In this document: in pieces, positions 1 through 6,129 of the stretch
How the letters are laid out: the number at the start of each line of letters is the position of its first letter
How positions within the stretch are numbered: the stretch's first letter is position 1
From: Thermoprotei archaeon ex4572_64
GTDB lineage: Archaea; Thermoproteota; Thermoprotei; Thermoproteales; Thermocladiaceae
Assembly (NCBI GenBank): GCA_002254895.1
Contig: NJDF01000043.1
Location: 1 to 9,666 of the forward strand
Reading direction: 5' to 3'
Length of the DNA stretch: 9,666 nucleotides
The notes under the pieces: generated by a model
Databases searched by the model: none
What the model was told of the DNA's origin: nothing
What the model saw: the letters and a program-made list of their open reading frames with translations, nothing else
Program-made: the position numbers and the translations under genes

Positions 1-586
1 TCCACGAGAAAAAGCATCTACTTAACTTACTGTTAAAAATTACTACGACCTCATCATCACTACTTGGTATTAAGTAGTGATCTTTAACAATCTTACAATC
101 ACACTGTAGTCCATATATGTAATCGTATTTCCATGATGGGATTATTGATTTAGTAATTACGCCTTTTGAACCCTCAGCATTTATTATTAAGTCAAACTTC
201 TCAACACCATCTCTAGTAACTACATGACCATCACTATCAATCTTTAACACCTTTCTATTCAATCTGAGATGTACACTGCCTTCAATATTATTTAATAAGC
301 TTTCTTCAAGTTTAGGTCTGTTAATGATGAGTACATCATCTTTAAGTTTAAACTTTACACTATTCTTCAAGTCCGTAATTACTATACTTTTAACTTTATT
401 TAACGTAATTTCCCTCTTAACATTTAACATTCTAAACGTCGTTTCACTAATTATTCCTGTACAGTGATTACTACCAATAAATCCATGCTCTTCAAATATA
501 GTTATATCGTAGCTCTCATTATGTAGTAGATTTGCTATGTATAGTCCTGCAGGTCCTGCACCTATTACGGCTATCTTTACAGTCAC
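1..586 (-). CDS. Geranylgeranyl reductase family FAD-dependent oxidoreductase (3' part beyond window)
   Basis: Members of this flavoprotein family reduce double bonds of isoprenoid chains, in archaea mainly the geranylgeranyl chains of membrane lipids or of quinones. My reading of the minus strand gives 195 residues before the window edge cuts the gene. Seen: an N-terminal Rossmann FAD motif GAGPAG (residues 9-14), an acidic residue after the second strand (IFEE, about 30-33), the family-type HCTGIIS segment (41-47), NRPKLEESL (89-97), an AEGS motif (137-140) that normally contacts FAD, and FSW at the broken end, typical of the family's substrate-cavity region. The start is GTG at 584-586. 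It overlaps the trpG stop as GTGA, and no ATG lies just upstream in frame, so the two genes are probably translationally coupled. The reductase subfamily is inferred; a related FAD monooxygenase is the main alternative. Confidence 0.72.
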   Translation of the reverse strand, partial: MTVKIAVIGAGPAGLYIANLLHNESYDITIFEEHGFIGSNHCTGIISETTFRMLNVKREITLNKVKSIVITDLKNSVKFKLKDDVLIINRPKLEESLLNNIEGSVHLRLNRKVLKIDSDGHVVTRDGVEKFDLIINAEGSKGVITKSIIPSWKYDYIYGLQCDCKIVKDHYLIPSSDDEVVVIFNSKLSRCFFSW

Positions 587-1167
587 TCTAACGCTATATC
601 TATGAAGTTCTTTAATATTTTCTTACCATATTCTGTGCCTACAGATTCTGGATGAAATTGTAATCCATAAATCTTAGCTTCACTCCACTCCATACCCATA
701 ATTTCATAATCATCAAGAGATATAGCATTCAATTTGAAGTTTCTAGGAACACTATCAACAACAAGACTGTGATATCTCATAGCTCTGAATTTCTCAGGTA
801 TTCCTTGAAAAAGTTTTGAATCGTAATGTCTCACCAAGCTTGTCTTACCATGCATGACTCTTCTAGCTCTTCTAATTTTTGAACCAAATACATAACCTAT
901 AACTTGATGACCAAGACATATACCTAGTATTGGCCTCTTACCTGTAAAGTACTTAACAACATCTATCGATATACCTACATCTCTAGAATTTTCAGGAGAT
1001 CCAGGTCCTGGAGAGATAATTATAGCATCAGGTTTTATCCTTTCTATTCCTCTTACCGTAATCTCATCATTTCTCACAACTACTGGTCTAAAACCTAGAT
1101 CACCAATAGCTTGAGCTATATTGTATACAAAACTATCGTAATTATCTATTATGAGTATTACACACAT
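583..1167 (-). CDS. trpG: Anthranilate / aminodeoxychorismate synthase glutamine amidotransferase subunit
   Basis: This class I glutamine amidotransferase releases ammonia from glutamine and passes it to a chorismate-using partner (TrpE for tryptophan, PabB for p-aminobenzoate). It has 194 residues, the usual length. Visible: DNYDSF (8-13), the oxyanion region SPGPGSP (52-58), the nucleophile elbow GICLGHQ with Cys84, and the FHPES block with His172 and Glu174, so the Cys-His-Glu triad is complete. The start ATG fits the family N-terminus. A TATA-like box about 30 bp upstream implies a leaderless or nearly leaderless mRNA. No chorismate-binding partner is in the window, and the neighbouring divergent trpC is broken, so a role in p-aminobenzoate or pterin supply, or service to a TrpE elsewhere, is as likely as local tryptophan synthesis. 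The TrpG/PabA family call is firm; the pathway is not. Confidence 0.9.
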   Translation of the reverse strand: MCVILIIDNYDSFVYNIAQAIGDLGFRPVVVRNDEITVRGIERIKPDAIIISPGPGSPENSRDVGISIDVVKYFTGKRPILGICLGHQVIGYVFGSKIRRARRVMHGKTSLVRHYDSKLFQGIPEKFRAMRYHSLVVDSVPRNFKLNAISLDDYEIMGMEWSEAKIYGLQFHPESVGTEYGKKILKNFIDIALE

Positions 1168-1192
1168 TAGGTGATATATGCAGCTCCTACAC

Positions 1193-1201
1193 TATAAAAA
1201 T
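1193..1201 (-). promoter_or_regulatory. TATA-like promoter of trpG
   Basis: Read on the minus strand this is TTTTTATAG. Its centre lies about 30 bp before the trpG ATG, so transcription would begin at or within a few bases of the start codon. No Shine-Dalgarno sequence sits at the usual distance, which agrees with leaderless translation. Confidence 0.5.
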
Positions 1202-1257
1202 TACTCAGCAAGAATCAGTACATAACTATAGTAAATAATTATACACTAACAGAAACG

Positions 1258-1265
1258 CTTAAGTA
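1258..1265 (+). promoter_or_regulatory. TATA-like promoter of the trpC remnant
   Basis: CTTAAGTA lies about 30 bp before the trpC ATG, the spacing expected for an archaeal leaderless transcript. The 124-bp gap to trpG thus seems to hold two divergent promoters. The trpC promoter survives although the gene is broken. Confidence 0.4.
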
Positions 1266-1291
1266 CTTACGTGTAGAGTTAATGCTCTATC

Positions 1292-1808
1292 ATGAGTATA
1301 GTTGATATTATCGTCAAGTATAGGAGAAAACTTGTAGAATTTGAGAAGAAGTATTTAAGGATTAACGATCAGAGAACTCTACCGTTAATTAGTTTAAGAG
1401 GTAGTATTACTAGTAGTAATGAAACTGGACGTGTAGGTGTAATTGCTGAGTATAAAAGAGCATCACCTAAAGGAATTATTAATCTTGAACTTAGACCTGA
1501 GGAGTATGTATGTAGAGTGAAAAGTTATGTTTGTGGTTTCTCAGTACTTACAGAACCTTTCTGGTTTCTTGGTAACTATACTTATCTAGTATTAATTAAG
1601 GAGTTGAGTAATTTACCAATACTCCTTAAAGACTTCATCATTGATACTTGGCAAGTAGATCTAGCCAGTTAGAAGTTGTGTTAAGAATTTGATTATTCTT
1701 GAAAGTGGAGTATCGAGTAAAGAACATATAGTATATGCGGAAAAGAGTGGTGCAAATGCCGTACTTGTAGGAACGTCACTGATGAGAGGTATGAACATTC
1801 TGACTTAA
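1292..1808 (+). pseudogene. trpC: Indole-3-glycerol phosphate synthase, internally deleted
   Basis: TrpC closes the indole ring in tryptophan synthesis. The first 126 codons (to a TAG at 1670-1672) match the N-terminal half: AEYKRASPKG (residues 52-61), SVLTEP (84-89) and LLKDFIIDTWQ (111-121). These include equivalents of the catalytic Glu51, Lys53 and Lys110 of the Sulfolobus enzyme. A second frame from about 1683 to the TAA at 1806-1808 carries the C-terminal signature LIILESGVSS and ANAVLVGTSLMRG, including the Glu-Ser-Gly phosphate-binding strand. Between them about 80 residues are missing: barrel strands 4 to 6 with the Glu159 and Asn180 equivalents. The frame also changes. With under 170 of the usual 250 or so residues and no continuous frame, the product cannot form a barrel. 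Family residue numbers are from memory. Confidence 0.9.
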
Positions 1809-1850
1809 CTACATGCACTACAAAACTATTACTTAACTCTTAATGTAGGA

Positions 1851-1858
1851 TTTAAATA
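1851..1858 (+). promoter_or_regulatory. TATA-like box for the box C/D sRNA
   Basis: TTTAAATA is preceded by a purine-rich GTAGGA that could act as a BRE. Its centre is about 28 bp before the first base of the C box at 1883, so a transcript would start about 1880, as expected for an independently transcribed archaeal C/D sRNA. Confidence 0.55.
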
Positions 1859-1879
1859 CTGGATGTGAAAGTTCTAGAT

Positions 1880-1946
1880 TAAATGATGATACCCTTCCAA
1901 CACGATTAATGAAGAGCCCTAGACATTACTGATTCTCCAAATTTTT
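1880..1946 (+). ncRNA. Candidate box C/D methylation-guide sRNA
   Basis: Archaeal C/D sRNAs recruit L7Ae, Nop5 and fibrillarin and guide 2'-O-methylation of rRNA or tRNA. Here a perfect C box, ATGATGA (1883-1889), and a perfect D box, CTGA (1929-1932), are 50 bp apart end to end, the usual archaeal size. A near-consensus C' box, ATGAAGA (1909-1915), sits in the middle, with only a weak D' candidate (ACGA, 1902-1905). The D guide is the 13 bases 1916-1928; the D' guide is about 1890-1901. By the box-plus-five rule the D guide would target a G within UAAUGUCUAGGGC. A TATA box lies upstream and TTTTT (1942-1946) follows the D box. The terminal stem is short (AA/TT). The 3' part overlaps the stop of the opposing nucleotidyltransferase remnant. 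The boxes, spacing and promoter are seen; the target is unknown. Confidence 0.65.
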
Positions 1947-2611
1947 AAATATAGAGTCAATTTCTCTAGAAACTTCCTCAACATCTTTAAGAGTGTTAAT
2001 TGCTCTCCAGTACACATCTTTATAATTAATTGCTTTTAAAATTCTCATCTTAGCTAAAATGGGTAGCATTTCTTTCAATTCGCACTTATCTGGAAAGTAT
2101 TTGAGGGTTTGTCTAGAAAATCCATAAACACCTCCATCAATGTTTATTACTCTCTCTCTAAAGTCAACTACATAGTCATTACTTAATATAACTTCAACTC
2201 TCTCGACTTTGTAAGGTATGATAGTCATGATGGCATCTTCATCTCTTAATTTTTCAATTAATGGTTTAAGTTTCATGTTGGTAATTATATCTCCATAAAC
2301 AACTATGAACTTATCATCACTTACATATCTTACAGCATTCTTTACAGCTCCTCCTGTTCCTAGTGGTTGTTTTTCGACGCTGTAGTATATTTTTACTCCA
2401 TAATCAGAACCATCACCAAGTTTTTCAAAAATTTTAACACCACTAAGTTTATTGACTGCAAGTATTATTTCTTCAATTCCTTGACTCCTTAACCACTCTA
2501 TCTGCCATTCTATTATAGTTTTTGAACCAACTTGAATTAAAGGTTTAGGCCTATCCTCAGTTAAAGGTCTAAGCCTCTTACCAAAACCACCATAAGAACT
2601 TGTAGCTTCAT
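1926..2611 (-). pseudogene. Sugar-phosphate nucleotidyltransferase, frameshifted just after the start
   Basis: Members of this NTP-transferase family join NTP and a sugar 1-phosphate (for example mannose- or glucose-1-phosphate) into a nucleotide sugar. The main frame runs from 2591 to the stop. It reads GGFGKRLRPLTEDRPKPL (nucleotide-binding loop), then EWQIEWL, then PLGTGGAVKNA and VVYGDIITN (metal-binding Asp region), and ends with a complete C-terminal half. That frame has no ATG, GTG or TTG upstream of an internal ATG at 2276, and a TAA lies before the domain. The only suitable ATG (2609-2611) is in another frame and reads MKLQVL. Restoring seven bases, for an I-L-A stretch before GG, would recreate the classic MKxQxxILAGGFG start in frame at the normal length of about 230 residues. 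A lost single A in ATGAA(A)GCT also restores the frame but gives a poorer match. It lies 49 bp after mch on the same strand. It could be a sequencing indel or a real mutation. Confidence 0.8.
1942..1946 (+). terminator. Oligo-T terminator of the sRNA
   Basis: A run of five T follows the D box by about ten bases. Archaeal RNA polymerase commonly stops at such runs without a hairpin. Confidence 0.35.
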
Positions 2612-2617
2612 GATTAT

Positions 2618-2630
2618 GAGCTGTCAGCTC
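2618..2630. repeat. Small inverted repeat between mch and the nucleotidyltransferase
   Basis: GAGCT-GTC-AGCTC forms a five-pair hairpin with a three-base loop. It lies a few bases before the nucleotidyltransferase ATG. It has no T-run and may be chance, or a weak RNA-processing or leader element. Confidence 0.25.
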
Positions 2631-2660
2631 TATTGACCTTTCTCGAGATTAGTAGTTAAG

Positions 2661-3632
2661 TTATGCTTTAACACCATAATACTTACTTAAAATCTTAGTA
2701 ATAATGTTTTTATCGATTTTACCTGCAGAATATACTTTACCTGTCTTTAAGGAGTATATCTGAACTTGTGAAGGTGAGAAGATTTTAGGATCAATTTTGT
2801 ATAGAAATTCTTCACCTACTCTTTCTAGTTCTTCACTTAGAAGTACTCCATAACCACTTGAAGCACTACTCACTAACTCACTACATAAATTTTTCAAATC
2901 GCTATCATCATGATTAATCATTAGAGTGACTTTTCCTGCATATATTATGAAGTCATTAGCAAGACCACTACTAGTTAGGTAATTAGGTACTGGATAAGGT
3001 ATAGGGCATGAGCCAAAACTGTAAATTATGTTTCTTAATGGAAACTCCATGTTGAGGAGTTTAAGAATTGCAACTTCAACTATCCTAGCACATATCTGTG
3101 TAATTCCTGAAAGACTCGTAGGTGATGTAGTAATTATGTATAGATTACTTTTTAATACCTTACAAGTATTTGCTAAGTAATCAACTACTTCAGAATTAGG
3201 TATTTTGGAGGTTTCAAGTACAAGTACAGCTTCATCACTATCTTCAAAGTATTGAAATTTTTCAAAAATTTTCTTAGGCTTTCTCGCAAGTACTTTTCCA
3301 GGACCTGAGACATTTGCTTGAAAATTACTTAACTTTAAATTCCAGCCAGCCATCTGTGAGATAATGCATGCCTCTATAGGATAGTTTGTGTGTACTTCAA
3401 TTTTTGGAAAAGAGATACTACATATCTCAATTTCTGACAACTTAACATCTCCAAGACAGGCTAAGCATATTTTAGAAATTTCAACTCCTAGTTCATAAGT
3501 TCCAAAAATTTCAACTCCAGCATCAATAACGGTAGATCCGTCAATTTGATGTACTTTTACTCCATACTCTCTCTCGTGACTTAAGATTCTCTCAATTACC
3601 TTTAATGCTCTCTTATTTAAGGACAAACTCAT
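2661..3632 (-). CDS. mch: Methenyltetrahydromethanopterin cyclohydrolase
   Basis: Mch interconverts methenyl-H4MPT and formyl-H4MPT in the cytoplasm, a step of methanogenesis, of the archaeal Wood-Ljungdahl branch and of formaldehyde or C1 interconversion. At 323 residues it has the normal length. Family blocks seen in order: SLNKRAL near the N-terminus, DAGV (37-40), SGPGKVLARKPK (109-120), LVLETSKIP (137-145), SPTSLSGITQICARIVE (170-186), GLANDFIIYAG (223-233), SSASSGYG (255-262) and DPKIFSPSQV (281-290). Arg183 and Glu186 fall at the numbers I recall for the catalytic pair of the Archaeoglobus enzyme. The ATG lies three bases after the enolase stop, so the two are one transcript. There is no clear Shine-Dalgarno, which suggests coupled re-initiation. 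The sequence is rather divergent but shows no break. No other H4MPT-pathway gene is in the window. Confidence 0.9.
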   Translation of the reverse strand: MSLSLNKRALKVIERILSHEREYGVKVHQIDGSTVIDAGVEIFGTYELGVEISKICLACLGDVKLSEIEICSISFPKIEVHTNYPIEACIISQMAGWNLKLSNFQANVSGPGKVLARKPKKIFEKFQYFEDSDEAVLVLETSKIPNSEVVDYLANTCKVLKSNLYIITTSPTSLSGITQICARIVEVAILKLLNMEFPLRNIIYSFGSCPIPYPVPNYLTSSGLANDFIIYAGKVTLMINHDDSDLKNLCSELVSSASSGYGVLLSEELERVGEEFLYKIDPKIFSPSQVQIYSLKTGKVYSAGKIDKNIITKILSKYYGVKA

Positions 3633-3635
3633 AAT

Positions 3636-4883
3636 CTATCTAACAATAGCCATTCTTGCACTTCTACCAAGATACTCCCAAATTCTAATTAACTCATTAA
3701 GTTTTGCCATTCTCTCACCACCCATAATTCCCGTCTTAATGAATGGTGCTGAGAAACCGACAGCAATATGTGCAAGTATGCTGTATTCAGTTTCTCCAGA
3801 TCTGTGAGATACTATGGGTACATAGCCATTGCGTAGAGCAAGCTCTATGGTCTCTTTAGCTCTAGTTAATGTACCTATCTGGTCAGGCTTAATGATTATG
3901 GCATTTCCAGCTCTCTCTTTAATACCAATTTTTAATCTCTCAACATTTGTTACAAACAAATCATCACCTACAATTAGACATTTATCTTTAGTATAATCTG
4001 TAAGTTCTGCAAAAGATCTAAAATCATCCTCATGAAATGGATCTTCAACATAGAGAAGTTCATACTTGTCAATTAACTGCTTGACATACTCTAACTGCTC
4101 CTTAGTACTTCTCTCAACACCTTCATTCTTATATATGTACTTACCATTACTCCACATACTTGATGCTGCCATATCTATACCTAACTTAATTTCAAAACCG
4201 TACTTTTCACTAATTCTCTGAGTTACTGTCTTCAGTATATTTAATGCTGTTTCTGTTGATATTCTTGGTGTCCAAGCACCTTCATCATTTCTACCACCTG
4301 TAAATGTTGTATCTACCTTCAAAATCTCTTTAAGAGCTTCCTTATGAACTTCTATACATGCCTTAATGGCCATGTACATGTCATTCGCGCCTATAGGTAT
4401 TACTAGAAATTCTTGAATATCAGGTCCAAGGCCGCGACTATGTTTACCACCACCAATGACGTTACCTACAGGGTATGGAAGTTCTTTCTTTAAAGAACCG
4501 CCTAGATGTTGAAAGAGTGGTATTCCTAGAGCGTTAGAGGATGCTCTTGCACATGCCATTGATGTTGCAATAGCAGGTGCACCACCAATTCTAGAGAAAT
4601 TCTCTGTACCATCAATTTCTTCAAGTTTAGCATCAATTAGTGCTTGATTAGCTGCATCAAGACCAACAAGTTCAGAAATTACGAGTCTCTCAAATGCCAT
4701 TATAGCATCATCAACATTATTGTTGGGAAAGTATATAACTTCGTAAGCACCTCTAGAAGCACCTGCAGGTGCTGCGGCTACACCAAACCCATCAACTAGA
4801 TAGACCTCAACCTCTACTGTCTCTTCACCTCTACTATTAAATATCTTCCTAATTGAAAGTTCTTCAATAGTAGTGTCTGGCAT
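3636..4883 (-). CDS. eno: Enolase (phosphopyruvate hydratase)
   Basis: Enolase interconverts 2-phosphoglycerate and phosphoenolpyruvate in glycolysis and gluconeogenesis. It has 415 residues, the normal length, and every key position is present: the mobile-loop GASRGAYE (41-48, Ser43), Glu158 in QEF, the NDEGAW block with Glu201, metal ligands Asp237 (GIDMAASS), Glu280 (VEDPF) and Asp307 (VGDDLF), the catalytic base Lys332 (IKPDQIGT), SHRSGET (359-365, His360 and Arg361), and Lys383 in KTG. It heads a minus-strand unit with mch and the nucleotidyltransferase remnant. A palindromic TATA-like box centred 26.5 bp before the ATG predicts a leaderless mRNA. Its pairing with mch links a central carbon enzyme with a C1 enzyme in one transcript. 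Confidence 0.97.
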   Translation of the reverse strand: MPDTTIEELSIRKIFNSRGEETVEVEVYLVDGFGVAAAPAGASRGAYEVIYFPNNNVDDAIMAFERLVISELVGLDAANQALIDAKLEEIDGTENFSRIGGAPAIATSMACARASSNALGIPLFQHLGGSLKKELPYPVGNVIGGGKHSRGLGPDIQEFLVIPIGANDMYMAIKACIEVHKEALKEILKVDTTFTGGRNDEGAWTPRISTETALNILKTVTQRISEKYGFEIKLGIDMAASSMWSNGKYIYKNEGVERSTKEQLEYVKQLIDKYELLYVEDPFHEDDFRSFAELTDYTKDKCLIVGDDLFVTNVERLKIGIKERAGNAIIIKPDQIGTLTRAKETIELALRNGYVPIVSHRSGETEYSILAHIAVGFSAPFIKTGIMGGERMAKLNELIRIWEYLGRSARMAIVR

Positions 4884-4905
4884 GTGTAGGAATCAATTAA
4901 GAAGG

Positions 4906-4913
4906 ATTTAAAT
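4906..4913. promoter_or_regulatory. Palindromic TATA box serving both directions
   Basis: ATTTAAAT is a perfect palindrome. Its centre (4909.5) is 26.5 bp from the first base of the enolase ATG on the minus strand and 26.5 bp from the first base of the ATG at 4936 on the plus strand. On the plus side a purine-rich GAAGG precedes it as a possible BRE. The geometry fits leaderless transcripts both ways from one box or from overlapping complexes. Confidence 0.5.
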
Positions 4914-4935
4914 GTTAAGCTCAAATAACTAGAAA

Positions 4936-5450
4936 ATGCCATATATAGTACTAACCAGCATCGTTAATGAACATAGAATTAGATTCTCAGATCTTGGAAA
5001 AAGCTATACAGATGTTGCGTATATGGTAAGGTAAATCAAGGTAAAGTCAAACATTAGAAGTGATGATGAGAAGGTTAATATCTAGGCAACTATGTAGCAA
5101 ATACGAGAACATACGTGTAAGAATCAATATGTAGAACTAGATACGAACTCGTAAGGACTTTTAAGGTAAAGATACCTCTCAATCTTGAAGAGAAGAGACA
5201 AGATTTTTGGAATTTATGACACATCATTTAAGCTAGTTTATGTAGAGATCTCTCTAAAAGTAGAGAAGAGTAGAAAGAAATTCATAAAGAAGTGAAGATT
5301 AAGTGCGTTGATGTATTTAGAGAGATATCTAGAGTTAAGTTAAAGTAAACTCAATATACAAGTACAAGATAGGTGTTAGTTACTGTGATAGAATTGAATT
5401 TCATAGAATAGAAACTATAAGATGAATGTATGAGAAGATAGGTGGATGAA
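4936..5450 (+). pseudogene. Scrambled remnant of an unidentified protein gene
   Basis: A 32-codon frame (4936-5034, beginning MPYIVLTSIVNEHR and ending in TAA) starts at the expected distance from a TATA box. Protein-like pieces follow in shifting plus-strand frames. One is KVKIPLNLEEKR (about 5167-5202). Another, at about 5173-5295, contains KIFGIYDTSFKLVYVEISL and ends KFIKK. Next come VKIKCVDVFREISRVKLK (about 5294-5347) and IGVSYCDRIEFHRIETIR (about 5369-5422). The strand is purine-rich like the plus-strand genes nearby, and the pieces are colinear. I read this as one decayed gene, but I do not recognise the family, and chance open stretches in AT-rich DNA cannot be excluded. The alternative is a non-coding spacer with one small leaderless ORF. 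Confidence 0.35.
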
Positions 5451-5453
5451 GAG

Positions 5454-5472
5454 TTGAAAATTGATTTTTCAA
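5454..5472. repeat. AT-rich inverted repeat
   Basis: TTGAAAA (5454-5460) and TTTTCAA (5466-5472) are perfect seven-base arms around a five-base loop. It could be an end-of-transcript structure for the decayed gene or an easily melted site. Such repeats also arise by chance in AT-rich DNA. Confidence 0.25.
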
Positions 5473-5497
5473 AAATGGAGAGTTTTCGAAAGATGAA

Positions 5498-5505
5498 GAT
5501 AAATA
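5498..5505 (+). promoter_or_regulatory. Possible TATA box of the THUMP gene
   Basis: GATAAATA would place the transcript start near 5528, giving a leader of about 10 bases to the GTG at 5538 or about 19 to the ATG at 5547. A second AT-rich box (TAAATATA, 5523-5530) is too close to either start to act as the TATA element. Confidence 0.3.
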
Positions 5506-5537
5506 CATTAATTGAGTCGTTCTAAATATACATTTAT

Positions 5538-6062
5538 GTGAGAATTATGGGTAAGATTATCATTACAACTATGGCTTTTAAGGAGAAGTTTCTTGCTGAA
5601 GAAATTAAGGAATACCTATACTTGAGAGGTTTAAGTAACATTGAATATCAAGTATTCAACAATATGCCAGGCATACTAATTATAGATTCATCGATATCAT
5701 CAATTGAGTTAGCTAGAATAATGCTAAGTTCACCATTATCAAGATACTTCTCAAGACTTGTACCTATACTCTATGAGACAAAGTTTTCAAAACCTGAAGA
5801 GCTAGCTAATACTATCTTGAAAGAGTTTAGAGAACTTTTATTAAGATGTTCAAGCTTTGTTGTTAGGTGTAAACTTAGAAGTATAAATGCAAGCGATTCA
5901 GAATATGAAAGAATTATTGGTGAGATTATTAGAAATGAAGTGAATCTGAAAGTTAATTGTGAATCACCTAACTGTATAGTAATTATTGAATGTATAGAGG
6001 AATGGTGTGGTGTATATGTTGGTAATTTTGATTATGTTAGAGTTAAGAAAAAGTTTCGCTGA
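5538..6062 (+). CDS. THUMP-domain RNA-binding protein, Tan1-like
   Basis: THUMP domains bind tRNA. Stand-alone archaeal proteins of this size resemble Tan1, the adaptor for tRNA acetylation, and the THUMP parts of ThiI and tRNA methyltransferases. Of 174 residues, the N-terminal 80 or so form the alpha/beta region usual before the domain (IIITTMAFKEKFLAEEIKE, then GILIID at 45-50, then RLVPILYE). The THUMP core follows at about 105-162, with SFVVRCKLR (106-114), the helix SEYERIIGEIIR (121-132), VNLKVNCESP and CIVIIECIEEWCGVYVG. No catalytic domain is attached, so it probably works with a partner enzyme. The start is GTG 5538 or ATG 5547; the second gives a more usual N-terminus. It lies upstream of the cdc6 remnant on the same strand. 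The fold assignment is good; the Tan1 role is inferred. Confidence 0.75.
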   Translation: MRIMGKIIITTMAFKEKFLAEEIKEYLYLRGLSNIEYQVFNNMPGILIIDSSISSIELARIMLSSPLSRYFSRLVPILYETKFSKPEELANTILKEFRELLLRCSSFVVRCKLRSINASDSEYERIIGEIIRNEVNLKVNCESPNCIVIIECIEEWCGVYVGNFDYVRVKKKFR

Positions 6063-6129
6063 ACAGTGTGTATGTTTTACCTAGTAAGCGTAAAGTATTA
6101 AAGATAGTTTAAAGAGGAGAAGTATTGAA

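Larger units (their letters stand above)
4884..5537. other. 654-bp stretch without an intact gene
   Basis: The left end holds the shared enolase promoter. The middle holds the suspected gene remnant. The right end (about 5450-5537) is very AT-rich, with a hairpin-forming repeat and the likely promoter of the THUMP gene. I see no tRNA, no CRISPR-type repeats and no GC-rich Orc1-box-like (ORB) repeats that would mark a Cdc6-bound origin, although a cdc6-family gene lies 0.6 kb downstream. Confidence 0.6.

Noticed and set aside
1883..1909. A peptide MMIPFQHD downstream of the TATA box, as a trp-operon remnant
   Set aside because: The C, C' and D boxes with correct spacing explain the sequence better as a guide RNA.
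1926..2276. A stand-alone 116-residue protein starting at ATG 2276
   Set aside because: The same frame continues upstream for over 100 codons of clear nucleotidyltransferase homology, so this ATG is an internal methionine.
5060..5120. A second C/D sRNA at GTGATGA (5060-5066)
   Set aside because: No CTGA D box occurs within the next 60 bases.
4884..5537. Replication origin next to cdc6
   Set aside because: I find no repeated ORB-like motifs with a G-run. AT-richness and a single hairpin are not enough.
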